Positions 5,347 through 7,703 of a DNA stretch of 7,703 nt are shown here, in pieces. The position numbers were made by a program, and so were the translations under genes. This DNA comes from Nitrospiraceae bacterium (GTDB taxonomy: Bacteria; Nitrospirota; Nitrospiria; Nitrospirales; Nitrospiraceae), in assembly GCA_005800255.1 (NCBI GenBank), contig SYGW01000032.1, forward strand, positions 1 to 7,703, given 5' to 3'. Below the pieces are notes generated by a model, which saw only the letters and a program-made list of their open reading frames with translations, was not told where the DNA came from and did no database searches. Each line of letters starts with the position of its first letter. The first letter of the stretch is position 1.

Positions 5347-7047
5347 ATGGATCCGATCTGGATTGGACAGTACGACCCCGGTGTTCCCGCTTCTCTTTCC
5401 TATCCCGACAGCACCCTGCCCGATCTGCTGACCCAGACCGCGATCCGTTATCCTGACCGAGCGGCTATCCGTTTCTACGGCAATGTCATTCGTTATGCCG
5501 AACTGGACCGACTCGCGCATCGTTTTGCCCGCGCCCTGAGAGAGTTGCAGGTGGAGCCGGGCAGCTCGGTTGGGCTCATGTTGCCGAATATGCCCCAGGC
5601 GGTCATCGGCTACTATGGGAGTCTGCGGGCCGGCGCGAAAGTGACGCCGATCAGTCCTCTGTATGTCGAAGGCGAGATCGAACACCAGGTGCACGATGCC
5701 GGCTGTGAGACGATCGTGGTGTTGGACCACCTGTGCCAGCGTGTTCAGCCATTGATCGGGCGTACCGGCTTGAAGCGGGTCATTGTCACCGGTGTCGAGG
5801 ACTACCTGCCAACGATCAAGCGACTGTTGTACCCCTGGCAGGCCATGAGGGGGGGGCGGCGCGCCCCCGCGTCGCTGGGCCCTGCGACCATCCACCTGCG
5901 GGACCTGATGACCGGGTCGGATGCGCCGCTGGGGGCGCCGATGAAGCCGGACGAGGTGGCCCTGTTGCAGTATACAGGTGGAACGACTGGCGTTCCCAAG
6001 GGAGTGGGGCTCACCCATCGGAACCTGCTCAGCAACACCTGGCAGTGCCGGAACTGGATGCCGTCATTGCAAGAAGGGGAAGAAGTGTTCCTCGCCGTGC
6101 TTCCGTTTTTCCATGTCTATGGCATGAGTGTCTGCCAGAATCTGGCGATCGCGGTCGGCGGCTGCCTGGTGCTGCTGCCCCGCTTTCAGATGACCGAGGT
6201 GCTCAAGGCCATCGAACGCGAGCGGGTCACGGTATTTCCAGGCATCCCCGCCATGTATCAAGCCATCAACAACTATCAGCACTTGGAGCGCTACGACCTC
6301 CGGTCCATCCGCATCTGCATCAGCGGGGCTGGTCCGCTGCCGCCGTCGGTCCAAGAGCGATTTGAAGCAATTACGGGCGCGCGGTTGGTCGAGGGCTATG
6401 GTTTGACGGAGGCCAGTCCTGTAACCCACGTCAACCCGATCGGCCCGCAGCCGGGGCAGCAACGAACCGGCAGCATCGGGCTGCCGCTGCCGGATACCCA
6501 GGCCAAGGTCGTGGACATGGAGACCGGCGATAAGGAGCTGCCTCCGGGAGAAGTCGGAGAGTTGGTGGTGCGGGGGCCTCAAGTGATGTCCGGCTATTGG
6601 AAGTGTGAAGATGAAAGCAGACAGGTGCTCCGAAACGGCTGGCTGTATACGGGAGACCTGGCTCGGATGGATGCCGAAGGGTTTTTCTACGTCGCGGATC
6701 GCAAGAAGGACATGATCAAATCAGGGGGGGAGAACGTGTATCCGCGCGAGGTTGAAGAAACGCTTCTCCGGCACGGCAAGGTGAAGGATGTGGTGGTGGT
6801 CGGGCTGCCACAAGGATTGCGCGGAGAGCTTATCAAGGCCTATGTCGTCTTAAAAGACGGGGAACAAGCGAGTGCGGCAGAGATGCTGGAGCATTGTCGC
6901 CGGCACCTGGCGAAATTCAAGGTCCCCAAGAAGGTGGAGTTTCGGCCGGGCCTCCCCAAGACGTTGGTGGGCAAGGTGCTCCGTCGCGTGCTGATCGAAG
7001 AAGAGTGGATGAAAGGGGCGCTGAAGGCGGGCGACGAAGAGGAATGA
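5347..7047 (+). CDS. Long-chain fatty-acid--CoA ligase (FadD-like AMP-binding enzyme)
   Basis: The enzyme activates a fatty acid with ATP to an acyl-adenylate and transfers it to coenzyme A, feeding beta-oxidation or lipid synthesis. At 566 residues it has the length of Escherichia coli FadD and the same N-terminal layout (YDPGVP at 9-14, TLPDLL at 23-28). ANL-superfamily motifs are complete: P-loop YTGGTTGVPKG (209-219), FFHVYGM (254-260), YGLTEASP (351-358), GWLYTGD (431-437), the hinge DRKKDMIKSGGENVYP (451-466) and the C-terminal GKVLRR with putative catalytic Lys543. No transmembrane segment or export signal is seen, so it should be cytoplasmic or peripherally membrane-bound. ATG 5347 is chosen because it fits the family N-terminus; the upstream in-frame TTG and GTG codons would add residues unlike the family. 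The ribosome site is weak (GGAG at 5329-5332, 14 bases away). The exact chain length of the substrate cannot be read from the sequence, and medium-chain or other carboxylic acid ligases are alternatives. Confidence 0.92.
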   Translation: MDPIWIGQYDPGVPASLSYPDSTLPDLLTQTAIRYPDRAAIRFYGNVIRYAELDRLAHRFARALRELQVEPGSSVGLMLPNMPQAVIGYYGSLRAGAKVTPISPLYVEGEIEHQVHDAGCETIVVLDHLCQRVQPLIGRTGLKRVIVTGVEDYLPTIKRLLYPWQAMRGGRRAPASLGPATIHLRDLMTGSDAPLGAPMKPDEVALLQYTGGTTGVPKGVGLTHRNLLSNTWQCRNWMPSLQEGEEVFLAVLPFFHVYGMSVCQNLAIAVGGCLVLLPRFQMTEVLKAIERERVTVFPGIPAMYQAINNYQHLERYDLRSIRICISGAGPLPPSVQERFEAITGARLVEGYGLTEASPVTHVNPIGPQPGQQRTGSIGLPLPDTQAKVVDMETGDKELPPGEVGELVVRGPQVMSGYWKCEDESRQVLRNGWLYTGDLARMDAEGFFYVADRKKDMIKSGGENVYPREVEETLLRHGKVKDVVVVGLPQGLRGELIKAYVVLKDGEQASAAEMLEHCRRHLAKFKVPKKVEFRPGLPKTLVGKVLRRVLIEEEWMKGALKAGDEEE

Positions 7048-7080
7048 GCGGCCGGGAGGCAGCCCGACCGCTTGCATTTG
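7047..7080 (+). terminator. Possible Rho-independent terminator after the acyl-CoA ligase gene
   Basis: AGCGG (7047-7051) pairs with CCGCT (7068-7072), and CGGG (7053-7056) with CCCG (7063-7066), with one C/A mismatch and a six-base loop. The stem starts at the stop codon and is followed by the moderately T-rich TTGCATTTG. It has the shape of an intrinsic terminator, with a poor T-run. Confidence 0.45.
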
Positions 7081-7100
7081 CCCGCAGGCCTGTGTAATTT
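7072..7100 (+). promoter_or_regulatory. Weak candidate promoter for the zinc-ribbon gene
   Basis: TTGCAT (7072-7077) and TAATTT (7095-7100) are 17 bases apart, with four and three matches to the sigma70 consensus. Transcription would start near 7107, about 33 bases before the ATG at 7140. The -35 overlaps the tail of the proposed upstream terminator. Only weak support. Confidence 0.25.
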
Positions 7101-7139
7101 TGTGGCGATGTTCCACGGCTCGGACGAGTAGGAGGCGCG

Positions 7140-7325
7140 ATGAAAGAAAAGCGGTTGGTGCATTACAAAAAAGGGGTGTTTGTCTGCCCGAAATGTCGCC
7201 AGTCTTACGTGCAGGATAAATGGATCGAGGAGTGGCGGATTCGCTGCCATAAGTGCGATTATCGGGGGACCTTGACCGATATTTCAGTGGACGAGCGGAT
7301 GGAAGAGGAAACCTTCCAGCGCTGA
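7140..7325 (+). CDS. Small zinc-ribbon protein of unknown function
   Basis: The 61-residue product has two CxxC knuckles, CPKC (16-19) and CHKC (36-39), separated by 16 residues, a typical zinc-ribbon arrangement expected to bind one zinc ion with four cysteines. The N-terminus is basic (KEKRLVHYKK) and the tail is acidic (DERMEEE), with aromatic residues between the knuckles (Y23, W28, W32). There is no signal peptide or membrane segment, so it should be cytoplasmic. AGGAGG (7130-7135) is a strong ribosome site but only 4 bases from the ATG. Small zinc ribbons bind nucleic acid or protein partners; nothing here tells which, and no more specific family is recognised. The gene sits between the acyl-CoA ligase and an exported flavodoxin-like gene, all on the plus strand, with no clear functional link. 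Confidence 0.8.
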   Translation: MKEKRLVHYKKGVFVCPKCRQSYVQDKWIEEWRIRCHKCDYRGTLTDISVDERMEEETFQR

Positions 7326-7475
7326 TCACGGGCCGACGCTCGTCTGCTCTCTTCGATTCCGCCTGTGGCCGGTTGCTCCGCCTGCGTGCCTGTCTCGCCT
7401 GCATGGTCCCGTCACGTGCGTAGGGTCTGTCCGTCCATCCGTTTCAATCCGTTGCCGCGAGAGGGGAGGTGCCCG

Positions 7476-7703
7476 ATGCGCACAACAGCTGTCTTTGTTC
7501 TGGCCTTGGCCGGGCTGATGGTCCTGAGTGCTCCCTGTGCCCGTGCGGCCGACCCCCCGCCGACAGTCCGAGTGCTTGTCGCCTACTATTCGATGGCGGG
7601 CAATACGGAGAAGATGGCGCAAGGGGTTGCGAAAGGCGCGAGCGAGGTGAGCGGAACGGTGGTTGCGCTCAAGCGTGTCGAGGTCGTGACGGCCGAAGAC
7701 TTG
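7476..7703 (+). CDS. Exported flavodoxin/WrbA-like protein, N-terminal part (partial)
   Basis: The gene runs off the window; 76 codons are visible. Residues 1-24 look like a Sec signal peptide: R2, hydrophobic VFVLALAGLMVLS (6-18) and a likely cleavage after ARA (22-24). Residues 31-76 match the start of the flavodoxin fold as in WrbA and related NAD(P)H:quinone oxidoreductases: first strand VRVLVAYYS (31-39), then the FMN-phosphate loop SMAGNTEKMAQGVAKGA (39-55), followed by VVALKRVEVV (62-71). Such proteins bind FMN and reduce quinones or move electrons. The ribosome site GGGGAGG (7463-7469) is 6 bases before the ATG, which makes this start, and so the signal peptide, well supported. There is no twin-arginine motif and no lipobox at C21 (residues before it are S, A, P). 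The 150-base gap upstream contains no other gene that could be supported. Confidence 0.82.
   Translation, partial: MRTTAVFVLALAGLMVLSAPCARAADPPPTVRVLVAYYSMAGNTEKMAQGVAKGASEVSGTVVALKRVEVVTAEDL

Noticed and set aside
5254..6018. 254-residue minus-strand frame inside the acyl-CoA ligase gene
   Set aside because: Antisense to conserved ligase motifs and running into the divergent control region; no domain signature.
7326..7622. 98-residue minus-strand frame over the start of the flavodoxin-like gene
   Set aside because: It overlaps a gene with a strong ribosome site and signal peptide; no motif of its own.

Overview
The window holds six complete genes, with a partial gene at each end, in ordinary bacterial coding DNA of moderately high GC. 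The gene set (membrane pyrophosphatase, Pup, RecJ, bifunctional Rel, a DUF192 secreted protein, an acyl-CoA ligase) together with exported proteins carrying Sec signals suggests a Gram-negative bacterium. Having a Pup outside Actinobacteria points towards Nitrospirota (Nitrospira/Leptospirillum-like). That assignment is inference from gene content, since no marker such as rRNA is present.

Layout. Bases 1-159 are the last 52 codons of a membrane-bound pyrophosphatase (hppA). After 127 bases comes a 65-residue gene (287-484) whose C-terminal half is almost identical to Pup, the small protein tag of the bacterial proteasome; it ends in Gly-Gly-Glu. A 220-base gap with a perfect 9-bp hairpin and a promoter-like site leads to recJ (726-2429), followed after 12 bases by rel (2442-4622), a full-length (p)ppGpp synthetase/hydrolase. 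A DUF192 gene lies on the minus strand (5244-4711), convergent with rel. A 102-base divergent control region separates it from a FadD-like long-chain acyl-CoA ligase (5347-7047). Then follow a 61-residue zinc-ribbon protein (7140-7325) and the start of an exported flavodoxin/WrbA-like protein (7476 to the window end).

How the parts fit. recJ and rel look like one transcription unit joining recombination/repair exonuclease activity to stringent-response control. The Pup gene is the notable item: none of its usual partners (dop, pafA, prcBA, the Mpa/ARC ATPase) is in the window, so it is either the genome's only pup placed away from the proteasome cluster or a second, divergent copy. The divergent region 5245-5346 carries two back-to-back sigma70-like promoters and a short palindrome. 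The minus-strand promoter is placed so that transcription should begin at or very near the DUF192 start codon, suggesting a leaderless mRNA.

No rRNA, tRNA, CRISPR array, insertion sequence or phage gene was seen, and no gene-free stretch exceeds 300 bases.
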